Assembly: GCA_963966185.1 (NCBI GenBank)
Contig: CAWZYM010000374.1
Coordinates: 1 to 64,000 of the forward strand
DNA length: 64,000 nt
Source: Rhabditoides inermis
Taxonomy: Eukaryota; Nematoda; Chromadorea; Rhabditida; Rhabditidae
Direction: 5' to 3'
Shown: in pieces, positions 24,833-37,228 of the stretch
Position numbering within the stretch: position 1 is the stretch's first letter
Layout of the letters: the number at the start of each line of letters is the position of its first letter
Translations under genes and position numbers: made by a program
The notes under the pieces: model-generated
The model's input: the letters and a program-made list of their open reading frames with translations, nothing else
Database searches by the model: none
Told to the model about the DNA's origin: nothing

Positions 24833-26130
24833 GCTGTAGGGAAAAGACTCACATATTGCACACCGCTCTGTCGAGTGTAGAACTGCTTCATTAGGTTGAC
24901 GACCTGAACGAGTTCAGGGCAATGCAAAACATCCCAGGTCTTTTCCTTGTCTAACTGTGCTTTGGGTGAAAGTTGAAACACCCACATTCTCGTAGCTCTG
25001 TCCGGGCATCCGGAACGCCGGCATGCGACGGTCGACGTCGTCGATCAGCTGTCGAACCTGAACAAAGACATTACCCAAGTTTGAAGTGACGCTTTCCCTG
25101 ATAAAGGCGAAGAATGAACTGTTTCTATAGCTATAGCAGTACATCGGCTGAACATCACATATCATTAAAGACACTTATCACATACGTTTCACGTCGTCCA
25201 CATAACTAACAGAAATCTACAGTCATTCTACTAGTGTCAGTGTGGAAAAAGACAATAGTATCACTTTCCTCCACTATACTCTTAAATTTCATTAGCAATT
25301 CGTTTGTCGTTTGTGACCAACTGCATTCCTAGATCTATTAGTGTTGCACCGTGATCTATCGTAACGAATGTATGTACACTCGATACATATAATCAATATC
25401 AAACCTACCTTTCCGAAATATGCAGACACTGGAGGGGCGGGCAGGGGGGCGGGGGGTGCGGGGGCGGGCACTGGCTGTTCCTCGACCATCTCTTCCACGG
25501 GCAGCGGAGGCGGCTGGAACTCACATTGGAGTAAGTAATTTGCCTCATTTCTCCAAATTCGGAACTATTATAGAAGAATGGTGATCTAAAGAATTGTCTG
25601 ATTTTCGAGAAAAGAAGAAGACAGAAGTTAAAAAAAAATGGAGATGTCACTAATTTCCAAAGCTCACGAAATCGGGCGGTCCGAATCGTCTCCATCCTCG
25701 CCTCCACGGCGGTCGCATCCACGGTGGTCTTCGGCCGAATGGTCCAAATGGGGGACCCATCGGACCATCCGGTCCCATTGGTCCCATGCCCCATGGTCCC
25801 CTCCGTCTCCACGGCGGCGGACCATCGCCAAATGGACCAAATGGCGGGCCGTCAAACTCGGGCTGTGCGAGGGACTCCGAAAACGGCGGGGGATCTGCAT
25901 ACGCATTCGATGCATATGTATTGCAGAAAAGTCCTCGAAATTTAGTCTGCTTGCAGATAGAGGAGGGTGAACGCAGAACAATTGCATACTCGATGCGCAC
26001 TACTATTCTGCATTGATTCTACATCAACGATAAACAATGGTCTCACATACACATCCATATGTATCGAATCTGCAGTTGTTCTGCAATTTATATACAATGC
26101 ATAGTAAATGATGAAAACTTGCAGAAACAC
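19765..26130 (-). CDS. Astacin metalloprotease (NAS type) with EGF, CUB and TSP1 domains
   Basis: Exons on the minus strand in order: a possible signal peptide ([16 protein letters not shown], 26130); a Pro/Gly/Trp-rich propeptide (about 25672-25905, [19 protein letters not shown]); more propeptide ([41 protein letters not shown]) ending at a furin-like GGRRARR. The catalytic domain has [45 protein letters not shown] and the zinc motif [19 protein letters not shown] (about 23385-23445). Then SSVMHYAIN (the Met-turn approach, about 22050-22075) and [17 protein letters not shown] (21605-21724), CUB (20640-21400), TSP1 [18 protein letters not shown] (about 20150-20240) and a tail with stop at 19767-19765. 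The exon between HEQ and SSVMHY was not found. The architecture matches the NAS-33 to NAS-38 group, whose members process cuticle collagen or act in moulting or hatching. Confidence 0.8.
20959..21021. repeat. (AT)n microsatellite
   Basis: About 30 AT units in an intron of the astacin CUB region. It is one of the few long dinucleotide arrays here that is not GA/CT. Confidence 0.95.
22238..22644. repeat. Perfect 121-bp inverted repeat with 165-bp spacer
   Basis: Arms 22238-22358 and 22524-22644 are exact reverse complements as far as I can read. The spacer ends with a tandem duplication of a TATAGTGCATACTATATTTT-containing unit of about 27 bp (22469-22522). There is no coding capacity and no clear target duplication. 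It lies in the astacin gene where a catalytic-domain exon would be expected. Confidence 0.9.
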
Positions 26131-26327
26131 ACACGGTGTCTATCACATGTTTTTTTCAGATCGATCGGAGCAGTCCAGTGCTCAGCAGTCGCGCGATACG
26201 AGTTGTTTCGATTCTGTACTTATATTTTGTCTTGAATAAATGATAGATGATATCTACTACGAATGATATCATTTTGTTTGCGCATTTTATTTGGATGATA
26301 ATGTTTTATATTGTGTGAGAAACTGAT

Positions 26328-29300
26328 ATGAGTGATACATATAATTATGATTGTTTTGTTGGAGAATGGGCCGTCCATTCAACCCGGAAAGACGTAAATA
26401 CCAAGATGTCGGCTCTCTTCGACAAGGTGTGTTTATTCATCACATTTCCTTATAACTTAAATGTTCTCACAGCACTTAACGAAAGATCTCGGATCGATTT
26501 GCTTCATCAACACCGTCGAATGTTGCACGCAGACAATGATTCAAATGGTAAGGCTTTGAAATTTAATATTTTTGCTTTACATTGCACTTACATCTCAGTG
26601 TGAGTCGCCGGTTCACGCATTCCCTGACATTAACCTTGGCGTGAAATGAGGGCTGCGAATGTTTTCAATTCTGGAATCCCAAAATAATGCGCGTCCGATA
26701 AGAGTCATAAATTTCCGAAACACGCTACCGGCCACCGTGTATTTTGTATTAATGGCGATATGAAACAATAGGTGATGGTCATTGGAAAAAATGCAATATG
26801 TACAGATAATGACACTCTATCTGTCTCATTTCGCAACAATCTCAAATGAACAATGAGATGGTTTCAAAAATGATCTGAATCAACGCGCCTTGCTTTGTAG
26901 AAACGACTTCACGCGTAATCGTTCATTGGGGCTGTATCAATGTAACCAACACGTTAAAAAGAAATCCTTATAAGTGATTCTGATGTTATTAATATTCCAG
27001 ATGGAGGAGAATATGACAACTTGCCCGGTGGAGATGCGCCCGCTGGAGGACCGCCCGCTGGACCGCCAGGAGGCCCGCCCGCTGGACGGCCAGGAGGACC
27101 GCCCGCTGGACCGCCAGGAGGCCCGCCCGCTGGACCGCCAGGAGGACCGCCCGCTGGACCGCCAGGAGGACCGCCCGCTGGACCGCCAGGAGGACCGCCC
27201 GCTGGACCGCCAGGAGGACCGCCCGCTGGACCGCCAGGAGGACCGCCCGCTGGACCGCCAGGAGGCCCGCCCGCTGGACCGCCAGGAGGCCCGCCCGCTG
27301 GACCGCCAGGAGGACCGCCTGCTGGACCGCCAGGAGGACCGCCTGCTGGACCGCCAGGAGGACCGCCCGCTGGACCGCCAGGAGGTGGTGGTGGTCAGCC
27401 CGCTGGAGCTCGTCCTACTCACCTGGCGTGGCTACAACCTGTGCCAGGACGCCTCTTGGCCACTGTCGCTGGTGGACTGTACAGAGGTCAAAGTGAAGCT
27501 CGTCTCAGAGAGGAGTTCAAACGAAGCGTTCGTCGGTCATTTGGAATGCGTTGGGGAGTAGATACTGAGATACAACTTCGAAAAGCAATTCAGTCGTCAC
27601 TTCAAATAGACGAGTATGAGTTTTGCGGAAAGTGCGGCGGACAACTTCGGAATCACGTGACAAGGTGTATGTCTTTGAGGTGTCGCGTGCTGATGCGGAC
27701 GTGGATGAGGTACGCTCAAATTGTTGTAATTACACTTAAAAATACTTTGTTTCAGGTTGAGTCGAAGAAGCCGCGGGGGATGGACTGGTCGCGTTCTGAA
27801 GCGAACTAAAGATCTTCGTAATTACACTGTGAGACTCACGAACAACTACGAGGCTATTGTGGGAACTGTGAAACGATACTTCAAGGTGTTTATTTTAATA
27901 TTTTCAGAAGTATTCACAGTGTGATGATCTTGAATTCAGGACGTCGTGGAAACTCATACGCATCTACATCTTTACGACGGGGTCAACGCTCCTCTGAATG
28001 ATTCCAGAGACGACATGAGACATTTCCCGCGCTACCGTACTCATATGGAGTCATATAATGACTTTACAAACCGAACTGTCACTATCCAGTTGTTTTTATC
28101 CACTGATGGAGTTCCTCTCAATGGCTGTAGCCGGTCAGTAGTAGAGCTATTTGAATGACCACTTAATGTCTGTTTTTAGGGCAAGCGTGTGGCCCGTTGT
28201 TGTGGGCATCGCATCCCTGTCACCCCTCATCCGCTCCAAGTCGTCTTCTATTCACCAACTCGGTTCCATTCACTGTGCCCAGGCCAAGCCTCCCTCGCAC
28301 TCGTGGCCTGCTATACTGAACCCTTTCGTGGCGTGGTTGGAATCCAGCATCCGTCGACCGGTGCCGATCACACACGACGGGCAGGTACCTTTTCAAGAAT
28401 CGTGTTATAAAAGATAAGTACAGAGATAACATTTAGACGTGGTACTGCCGGTTCAAAGTTACTTACATTCCTATGGATGGGCAGGCGGCTACGTCTGTTT
28501 GGCGGCTGCCATCTCCCAGCGGATACAGCGCCTGCCCGAGATGCATTCAACACGGTGTATATGCAGGAGGTAAGGCAATTTTTCTTAACAAACTTCTTTT
28601 TTTTCAGGAGCAGTCAGGTGGCCACATGAACCAGCAATCGACTTGCAAGGTGTCCCTTTGGCTCGAACACACAGGGGTGGTCCCCACTGTGTGTTGCAGG
28701 ACGCACTTATGAGAAGGCACGGCGTTCAAGGTTGTACTTTAATGTGATATGTTAATGATATTTACTGCTAAGGAGTGAACGTATGGCTACTGCACTTCCC
28801 TCCCATCTACCAGATAGGCGATCACCTTCACTGCGTCTGCGAAGGTGTCGCTCTGGACATCCACCGAGGCGAGACAATTTTTAACGTTTTTAGACCGTTT
28901 TAAACTTCATTCTAATAATTGAGTTAAACAAATAACGATACAAAACTGAAGCTGGGCGCGGCGAGAGGGGGCAGGGCGCGAGGGGGCGGGGCGCGCACCG
29001 GAGTGTGCTGTTGCTGGAGTGTGCCGGGGTGGTGCGGGTGACCTGCTCCAGCCTGCATGGGATGACCATGTGGCGGAGTCTGCGGCGGGAAGCGCTGCTG
29101 CTGAAACAACAAAAACATTATCAACCGGAAATATGCCGATTCAAACCCGACCAAAACACACGAATCACAAAAGTACTTTAATACTGCTAGCGGATAGTTT
29201 CGAATAGTCATGGACTCACATAGTGCTGCTGCATGTGTGGGGTATGGCGTAGGGCTGTTGTGGGTGTTGCTGGGGGTGCATCTGTGAGCGGTGTGCCCCT

Positions 29301-32262
29301 CCCCCTCTTTGAGGCGGAGCCGCCTGCATCGCATGCTGCAGAGCCAGACCGGCCGGGCCGTGGAACTCCACCACTTAAACACTCGTTATACATTCAAAAT
29401 CACCTGATACACAATTTAAAATCACCTGATACAAGCACTCCAGCGTGTACACACACATCATTATGTCCTTCACCGCCACAATGTCGAATATCTGCAAACG
29501 AATCGATAAATCAATAATCAATCGATATCGGCCCACCTTTCACAACACGTTTTTCTTGAGAAACTCGCATATGGTGGCCTCGTTGCCCTCAAAGTTGCAC
29601 AAGCCAGCCAGCATCTCCACGCTGCGAAAAAAATGAAATCGATATAGATTGAAATAATTGATTAGTCCCACCTTGAACTTGTCCTCGCTGAAGATACCAT
29701 TCCTGATCGTCTGCAGAAGAGCATGGTTCGAGCAGTAAAGCAGACGGTTCCACGTGAGGTCAATCTAGAACAATAAACAACGGTACATCAGATACAGCAT
29801 CGAAAGTATCTCTTCATACAGTACCCGCACTCACCTCACTGGCGAGGTTGCTGAGTGTGCCTAGTGCGTTCGTGGAGACCAGCGACTGTTCGCGCACAGA
29901 AGAAAGAACCTACAATATTCACATGTGAACTGAGCAGAGGGAGGCTAGACGTGTCGCATTACATGAATTACATGAATTGTTCACTTGTCCACTCATAAAA
30001 ATGGAAAATAGGACAATATGCGCCTGCATCCTCACATACGCCCCGTTCCTTCACGCCACGCCCACTCACCTTGAGCAGCACCTTCCACGTGTTCGTCTTT
30101 CCGCTGCCGCTCGCTCTGACTAGCATGAGACCGTGGTAGAGGTTCTGGTCCCGCCCAATGACCGAGCTCCCCGGGTGAGTCGGAGTAGCAGAGGAGGCGC
30201 TCCTCGCAGATCTCGGCGATCTTTTCACGCAGCTCGCTCATCTGGTTGGGGTGTAGTAGTGGATGGAGGGGAGCACGTCCAGGAGAGGAGCGATAACAGG
30301 AGACAAACGGCACCGCCTGCAAGTCACGCCCATAACAACCCTGCCCTTTCATGAAGACTGTTCACTCACCTCCTAGATTGTCTGGATTTGCTGGGAGAGA
30401 GCATGCACACCTCGAGACGGATGAACTCGTCAAAGCAGCCCCAGGCTTCGACCTGGCACAGACCCACGAGAATGGTCTGCAAAGACAAGTGTCAATCCAA
30501 ACTGTCGAACATGGAAAACATTTGATAAATGTACCACGTAAATAACACTCAACATGAACGTCTACGGTAATTCAGTAATAAAGACTTGTAATGTACTCAC
30601 CAGTGAGTTGCTGTAGTCGAACATGCTAACCAGTGCGTTGCAGTAGTCGAACATGCTCACCAGTGCGTTGCTGTTACGAAATTCAAACAACTTCCTGAAA
30701 CACGCATACATTTTTAGACTGTTTTACAAGAGAAACTCGACATATTCCGGCACGCGTCGACAATGCGAATATTGACAAAGTCAACGAATCTCTGGCCGCG
30801 TGCCCATTCCCGACCTACATGCGAGTCAAACCGACAGAAGACGTGCGCAACTTGTCGGGATTGACTGGATCTGAGAAGCACGCAGTAAGCAAAAGTTCGA
30901 AATACATATATACTGAATTACATATTTTTAGACAGTGTGTGTCAGCATTGCTCTATCAATTGCTGCCGGGTACATCGAAGACGAATGGACTGCTGCTATT
31001 CTCCTTGGGCACATACTCTCGTTCAAATGGATGGATGGCGCGAAAAAGCTCGATAGAGGTACGTAACAATCATTCTACTTGGAACAGAGTATACGATTGC
31101 TTTTAGACAGATGCGACTGGATAGCGAGCTTATTGGAGCGAGTTTACAAAGAACAGACGCTGCATTTTGGTGTACATACAACCACTTGGAAGAGCCACGT
31201 AATACCGAAATATATTATTGTTGTTAATTGTGCGATTTGAGCAACTGGGGAGACACGCGGCTGAGGACCTACGACTGTCGGGGAACATTGCGGAGACGGG
31301 AACAGCTATGACAGAAAGATGGTTTGGATGGATGAAGAGGCAATTGAGAAGAGGAAACACACGTGGAGCAGCAAGGATCATTGCCAACAGGTAGGTAAAG
31401 CATAAGCTGTTAATATAGTAGAATCTATTTGCTTCTAGGTGCGGTGCGTTGGCGCTCCTCATGCCCGAACTAGACTACAGAAGCTCGAACGGCGACGAAA
31501 GTTGTGAGGATCTCCTCTCCCAGCTGGAGCCACGTCCTTTCCCATTGATGCCGGGGCGGAGAGAAGTGTCTGCAGGGTTAGAGGTGATTTTTTGTTGTTG
31601 AAAAACAACAACACATGCGAACGAAACTAAAAAATATAAACGTTGTTTAGGTGTTGGATGTAGACGTACTCGCTGCCGGATCCGCTCACGCAGTTACTCT
31701 GTCCACACTCAACCCCGCTCTCAACCCCCTCGGAGCTATCTGTACGCGAGTATGGTGGGTTACGAAACGAGGAATCAAAATCATTATCATACAAGATCAT
31801 ACAAGCCAATCGCAAATAATAACAAATATTTTTCATATCTACAGGAGACGGTTCATTTACGAGAAGAACTACTACACGTCGAGGACAGATTGGCCTCGAG
31901 AACTCGCGGCAACACAATCACACCAAGTTCTGCTCTATTACAACGCGGCATACCACTTCGGATGCATTCTCGCTGTCGGCCAGGATCAAAACGGCCAGGC
32001 ATTCCTCCTTGCAGACTGTACTGTGCTCGAATGCGCCTTTGAGCGGTACACGCAGCGCGCCCTACAAGTGAACGACGCTTCACTATCCCTGTGGGTAGCC
32101 GATATGGTTATGAACAACTGTTATTTCTTTCACAAACCTGTCACTGCTATCACGGCACCTATCATTCTCCCTATCGATACTATCATTGCGCCCGCTTTCC
32201 TGGTCAACCTAGAGAACGTAGAGTACGTTTTCAACGCATCCGAGACTAACCGTTGTAGGTAG
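26328..32262 (+). CDS. TNP2/Transposase_21-like transposase or domesticated derivative
   Basis: A multi-exon gene. The N-terminal exons (26328 onward) are uncertain. From 27005 it reads [17 protein letters not shown], then a PPAGPPGG repeat, a Cys/His cluster [20 protein letters not shown] (about 27630-27690), and [19 protein letters not shown]. Core exons: [84 protein letters not shown] + VCEGV. After a 1.8-kb intron it continues [46 protein letters not shown] and, in the last exon, [20 protein letters not shown]; stop at 32260-32262. The 'D-G-V-P-L...S.WP' start, the CPxC block, the DxxHCVxEGV block and the ERxxGxxKR block occur in this order in Transposase_21/DUF4218 proteins. Most exons are in frame, so it may be functional. 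Terminal inverted repeats were not found. Confidence 0.68.
27048..27395 (+). repeat. 24-bp coding minisatellite (PPAGPPGG repeat)
   Basis: About 14 tandem copies of a 24-base unit (GGACCGCCAGGAGGACCGCC + CGCT) encode Gly-Pro-Pro-Gly-Gly-Pro-Pro-Ala within the transposase N-terminus. Units differ by single substitutions, so length is probably polymorphic. Confidence 0.95.
28924..29909 (-). pseudogene. ARID2 (BAF200)-like gene fragment inside the transposase intron
   Basis: Minus-strand exons with introns retained: [95 protein letters not shown] and a Gln/Pro-rich tail ([16 protein letters not shown]), stop 28926-28924. The DIxxVxDIMxxVYTLExLY segment matches the armadillo-like region of ARID2, a PBAF chromatin-remodelling subunit. 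The ARID, RFX and zinc-finger regions are absent. A two-base slip near 29235 is suggested where PHMQQHY leads into QQRFPP in another frame. It is most likely a captured or transposed gene piece, not a functional gene. Confidence 0.62.
30067..30697 (-). pseudogene. Dynein heavy chain fragments inside the transposase intron
   Basis: Minus-strand exon near 30370-30479 encodes [20 protein letters not shown], matching the AAA1 block of cytoplasmic dynein heavy chain ([18 protein letters not shown]). It then shifts frame; the next bases in the alternative frame read SQQIQTI followed by TAG, a Gln-to-stop change. A second exon (30067-30313) contains [17 protein letters not shown] and, in another frame, [20 protein letters not shown] + KVLLK, which resembles the AAA3 P-loop with Arg replacing the first Gly. 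A 5' exon (about 30600-30697) contains a tandem duplication encoding NALVSMFDY twice. AAA2 is missing between the blocks. Frameshifts and a stop show it is non-functional. Confidence 0.7.
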
Positions 32263-32803
32263 ATGACCAACTTATTGCTGTGCAATCCCCACACTGTTTT
32301 GTTAAACTATGTGAATAGATACGAGAACATTGTATATGTGTTTGATATAGACTATGTGTATATAGAAAACGATAAAGATTGATAAAATAGAACAATGAAC
32401 ATTTTGAAAGAAAACATTAAAAAGATTTAAAAAAAAAGATCATGAATGCAATGCACTCATTTTTGTAGTGATATACAACGTCTTGACGTCTCATTTAATG
32501 GCGTCATTGTTATTTCTCACTAACTACCCTAAAATACGTTTTTTTTTAACTTTTTTTATTTTCTTTTGTTGTGTGGACGTGTGCTTGTAATGTTCAAATT
32601 TATGCTATAAGCACTATAACTGCAATAAGCAGTCATTCAATTAAAAACATTTTACCAAAAAATTGATCTTCTCGAATGCTCTTCTCGATCGTCATTTGCC
32701 AGAGCCGACTTGGCGCCAAAAAAACTTGGTCAAATATTTTAACTGAATAACTGCGTATTTACTTGTTTTGTTTCTGTTTTATGTTCTAAATAGTTCATTA
32801 AGT
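32263..32803. other. Intergenic between transposase and the 32804 gene
   Basis: AT-rich with poly-T/poly-A tracts. No exon or RNA gene is recognised. Confidence 0.6.
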
Positions 32804-34614
32804 ATGTCCTTCGGCCAGTTTGGGCGAGGCGGGGGAACGTTCCCGTTGCCTCCGGTGCCCAAGTCACTTCAACAACTCAATGTCTTGAATCAGCAGGTAT
32901 TCACATTGTTCATATTATTGTGTTTTACTTACATTATTTGTACAGTACAAAATACTGTTTTAGGACGCATTTTTGAGGCTGAAGGCCGAAATTGAAGCAA
33001 AGCAGACTGAGCTCGAGCGAATGAGCGACCAACAGGAGCGCTCGTTTCTAGGAATGGACAACTCTGTACCAGTTTGTTAGTAATATGTGATGTGTTTTAT
33101 AGTCGCAATTTTACAGGCTAGTGTTCACTACGATAATAGCTACAAGACCAACTTCCCTGTGTACGACGTACAGGTAAACACTTGACGTCATTGGCAATCT
33201 TCATTCGTTTCAGAAGTCCGCTGATTCGCCGGATAGCGGTCTGGCTCTGGGAGAGAGTCAGTGGACAGAACGCGTTCGATTCCAACAGGCGGACCAGCTA
33301 TCACAGACCATCGATAGGTGAGTTTCTATGATTCTTATAAAGTTTACTATGCAAATTTAGCGTCGTGGCTCGCCACGCGGAGCGGTCTGTCGACCACTCC
33401 ACCGATGATGTGCCCAACACGGAACTTGGTTAGTCATATTTTGAATTTTTCAATTATTAATTACCTTTTGTCAGACTTCACTGCTTCGGTTCCGGATATT
33501 ATGTCGTACATCAATGCCAACCAGAGCGTTTTTCCCGACAATCGTTCTATCGTGGTGAGTTAATGCATTAAAACTTATCTATGTTTATTTTCAGTCCTTC
33601 TTCCACAACCGTATCAACACTCTGGAGATATTCAAGCGACCGCCCGACCTGATCGATCTTATCAACCTGCACCATGTCGCACCCACTTCATACGACAAAC
33701 AACTTGTGGAAAAGATGTTCTGCAGCGACATCAGGGTAATCATGTGTTTTCTGTTTGTATCATGCTTGTATCCTTCATCTTCATTCTCAGGCAAGCGTAT
33801 CCGCAGCGGAGAAGAAGAAACTGGATGCGAAAGAGAAGATGGAGCAGAATGTAATGCAATTGGTGGAGAACACCGTCGCGAAGAAGCTCGCTTTTGGCGA
33901 CTGTCCACTGCTGGAGTCGTGGAGCAGCGTCCGCATCGAACTCGGGCCCAACCCTCATTTCGAAGGTACTTAACTTGTTGAAATCACGAAATGAAATGTA
34001 TGTGTGATTTTCCAGCGTCTTCTTCGATGCGTGAAGACTACGAGGCTTTTGCGAAAGCATGCAAGACGACTTTGGATGCTGCTCGCGTCGGAGAGTTTGC
34101 ATACTTCTGGGCAACCAAGGTAATGCAAACCATAGTTGCGTTTCACATTTTTTTCTACTTGTAGCACATCATTGACAAGGAGAAAATTCCTCTTCTCACT
34201 CTCGTGTTGGCGTCTCAGTTGAATGGCGGGCAGTCTGTTCGTGCGAATCATCTTCTACCGGTTCCGTTGGTTGCAACGGAGTTGCTGAGGGGTATGTTTC
34301 GCCAAATTATTATTGTTCACACTACCGTTTCATTAATCTTTTCTCTCTAGATTTCGCAGCTGAGCACATCTGGGGGAGCACGTGCACCCGTGCCCAGCGA
34401 AACAACGTGTATCGCAACATGGCCAACTACTTGTAAGTAATATTTTTTGATTGGTACTTTTGTTTCGGTAAACATTATTTATCATTCCAGCAACACAAAA
34501 GGCCGATCGTGCGTGAAGCTACCTGGTGGCAAGCGAGTGCCTGCCCGTAAGATAGCTGCTGAGCTCTACAAGAAGGAGCTCGAAGAAGCCGCGGTGGTCG
34601 TCCCCACCAACTAG
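32804..34614 (+). CDS. Unrecognised multi-exon protein next to the transposase gene
   Basis: About ten short exons splice into one open frame of roughly 400 residues. It starts MSFGQFGRGGGTFPLPPVPK, then a coiled-coil-like stretch (FLRLKAEIEAKQTELERM). The middle includes DFTASVPDIMSYINANQSVF and FFHNRINTLEIFKRPPDLID. The C-terminal half is basic: FAYFWATKHIIDKEKIPLL, LLRDFAAEHIWGSTCTRAQR, MANYLNTKGRSCVKLPGGK, ending EEAAVVVPTN with stop 34612-34614. I do not recognise the family. The basic C-terminus could bind nucleic acid. It lies 540 bases downstream of the transposase on the same strand, so a second element-encoded protein is possible but unproven. Confidence 0.65.
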
Positions 34615-35244
34615 CTCCGGTTCATATCTACCTCCAGTTCGGTTTCTAAATTAATTTTCGTTTCCATGTTCCCCCTTTATTCCCATGACTAATATTGTTC
34701 ATTGTTACGTCCTACCCATGTGCCATCGAACATCCCATTCAACGTTCCATTACCCGTGTACGAATAACCCAAATACATGTGCCATATCCGGGTATATTCT
34801 GATTTCGTTGTTATCATATATAGTAAAATAAACTGTTTCTGAAAACAATTTGTTTTAATCAACATTGAAGTGCGATTATTGATTAACCTAAATTCGATAA
34901 TATGAGTATGACCTAACAACGAGATAATCACGCGCTCGCAGACCCGTTGCAGAGTCAGTGTAGGGTCATCGCATATTGTAAGGGACTAACAAGCAGAATG
35001 CACGTGATTCTGCATGCAGTATGCATCAAAGCTGCATGTTTATCCCCTCTTGGTTGCGGAGGAATAGCCTAGTAATAGCAGCGACCACAGCATGAAATGA
35101 TGTGAGATGAGAGAGAAAGAGAGAGAGAGAGAGAGAATCAATTGACGCAGTTCAATGATTCCGGTTAACCTTGAGTCGCCAACAAAAAGCGAACGAGACA
35201 GTGTGATGTGTTTATTCGAGTAGCCACCCATTCGTATGTACATT

Positions 35245-35298
<54 letters not shown>

Positions 35299-35299
35299 A
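34615..35299. other. Intergenic between convergent genes
   Basis: Convergent 3' ends of the 32804 gene and the HMIT-like gene. GA array at 35106-35135 and 35250-35299. No gene recognised. Confidence 0.55.
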
Positions 35300-37196
35300 C
35301 TAGTGCAGAGAGATCGTCTCGGCCTTCTCTTCTTCGTCTCTCGTTGATGTGCCCACTTCCCGCTTGAACACTTCTTCCACCTATAATTCATAATCATGTT
35401 AATAGTAAGAATTTAACAACCTCTTCCACAGTGAGTCCTTTTGTCTCGGGCACGAAAAAGTAGAAAACGACGAGACCCGTGAACGAAATGGCGGCATAGC
35501 AGAAAAATGCGCCTGGAAAGAAAAGAACAGTTCAGCCAACTGACAGAATGACTATTGAACTTTCTCTAAAATGATAACAGCTAATAACGATGAGTCATAG
35601 GTCATCACCGTCCATATGGTCTTTTGAAAGGGAAATCGCGATAGGTCAAAAATTAATTTTTTTTACGTTACTTAATTGATCTTATGAAAAATGATAATTT
35701 CAGGTCATAAATTATAGGCTATAGCTAGTATACATATCTAGTTGCTCTCTTGAAAAAAAAAGCATAGGTCTCATGCATATGTACCATATTTGGTGACGGC
35801 CTCGGAGAGTGATAGGAAGGTGAGTGATACGATCAGATTGAACACCCAGTTGGTGAGAGTCGAGATGGAGATGGCAGTGGAGCGCGCCCACAGAGGGTAC
35901 ACCTGCAAGTAGCTGTTTGGTTATTTTAAGTTTAGTATTTCTTAAAGAGAGTGTACACTCTGAATTCCGAAGTTGAGTTAGCACCGGGATGTGAAAATAT
36001 GTTGAAAACGACTCAGTTTTGTCAATACGACTATTTGCTGAAAATGTCCGCAAGTTGATGAAAATTGAGCGCAAAATGAAATCAAAAATGCAGAAATTGG
36101 TGCCAATTGGTGCCAATGTTCAATGTTCAACAGAATTTTTCATCGACTTATAGGTATCTCCGACACATAGTTGCATTGACAAAAGTACATCATTTTCAAC
36201 ATATTTTTGCATCCCGGTGCTAACTCAACTTCGAAATTCAGAGTGTACACTCCCTTTAATAAAAAACTTTTAGGTGATAGTAAAGGTAGCTCCCCGATTC
36301 AAGAGAAGTATTTTTTTTCTTCGAAGGGGATGGAAGAAATGCCACGGCAATATTCATAATAAATTGTTGATCGTAACTCGTAACAATTAAGTTACACACC
36401 TCAGCATTGAATACCCACGGCAGCGGCCCCATCCCGAACGCGTATAGAAGAAGGTAGATGACCTGAACGTTTGACGTTATAACTGACACGTTGAAAAACT
36501 AGATAGATAATATCGATATTAGATAATGTAAAAAAAAGTGTAAGATAATATTCTACAGCATCTCACCATGACAGCAATGGGAATAGCGGTGTATTTTGTG
36601 GTGCAATACTCTCTTTGCCACTTGTACCCGGTCGAGCTGGCAGGAGGTGACTGAAAGTTTTTGATCAATCAATATTGATTTCTTAATAAATTATATAAGA
36701 CTAACTCACTTTGCTACAATATCCGACACTGGAATGATCGGCATCCGTCTCAACATTAGGCAGGCACTGTCCACTCTCCGCACCTCCTGGGAACACACAG
36801 AAACCACACTCGGATGACGTCACGCACGAATCGCAGTTGCTGAATGTATTTATTTACACGGCAAGAAGAATTGTTGACGTTTCCCTGGCAAGTATCAACA
36901 ATTGTGATTTCGTGAAAGTGAGCAAGTGATCAGCTACTATTGGAGGGTGCTCGATTAGATTGCCATTTCTGTTATCTATTGTATGGGTTGATCTAGTGGA
37001 GAGGCTGATTGTCCCTTCTATGCACCACCCAACACATTGTACTTGTGAAACGTATACTCACTCAAAAGTATCGCAATCTCCTATTGACTGTCCGGTCAGG
37101 ATTCCTGCGTGAGATTTCAGAGGGTCGATGGACACGGAGGTCTAAAAAGGATTTGGTGAGAGAGATAGAGAGAAGGACATAGAGAAAGAGAGAAAT

Positions 37197-37228
<32 letters not shown>

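Noticed and set aside
25638..25970. Arg/Ser/Trp-rich + strand ORFs
   Set aside because: They are antisense shadows of the Pro/Gly-rich astacin propeptide exon.
27021..27400. Collagen-like Gly/Pro repeat
   Set aside because: Glycine period is 8 residues (GPPGGPPA), not the strict Gly-X-Y triplet of collagen.
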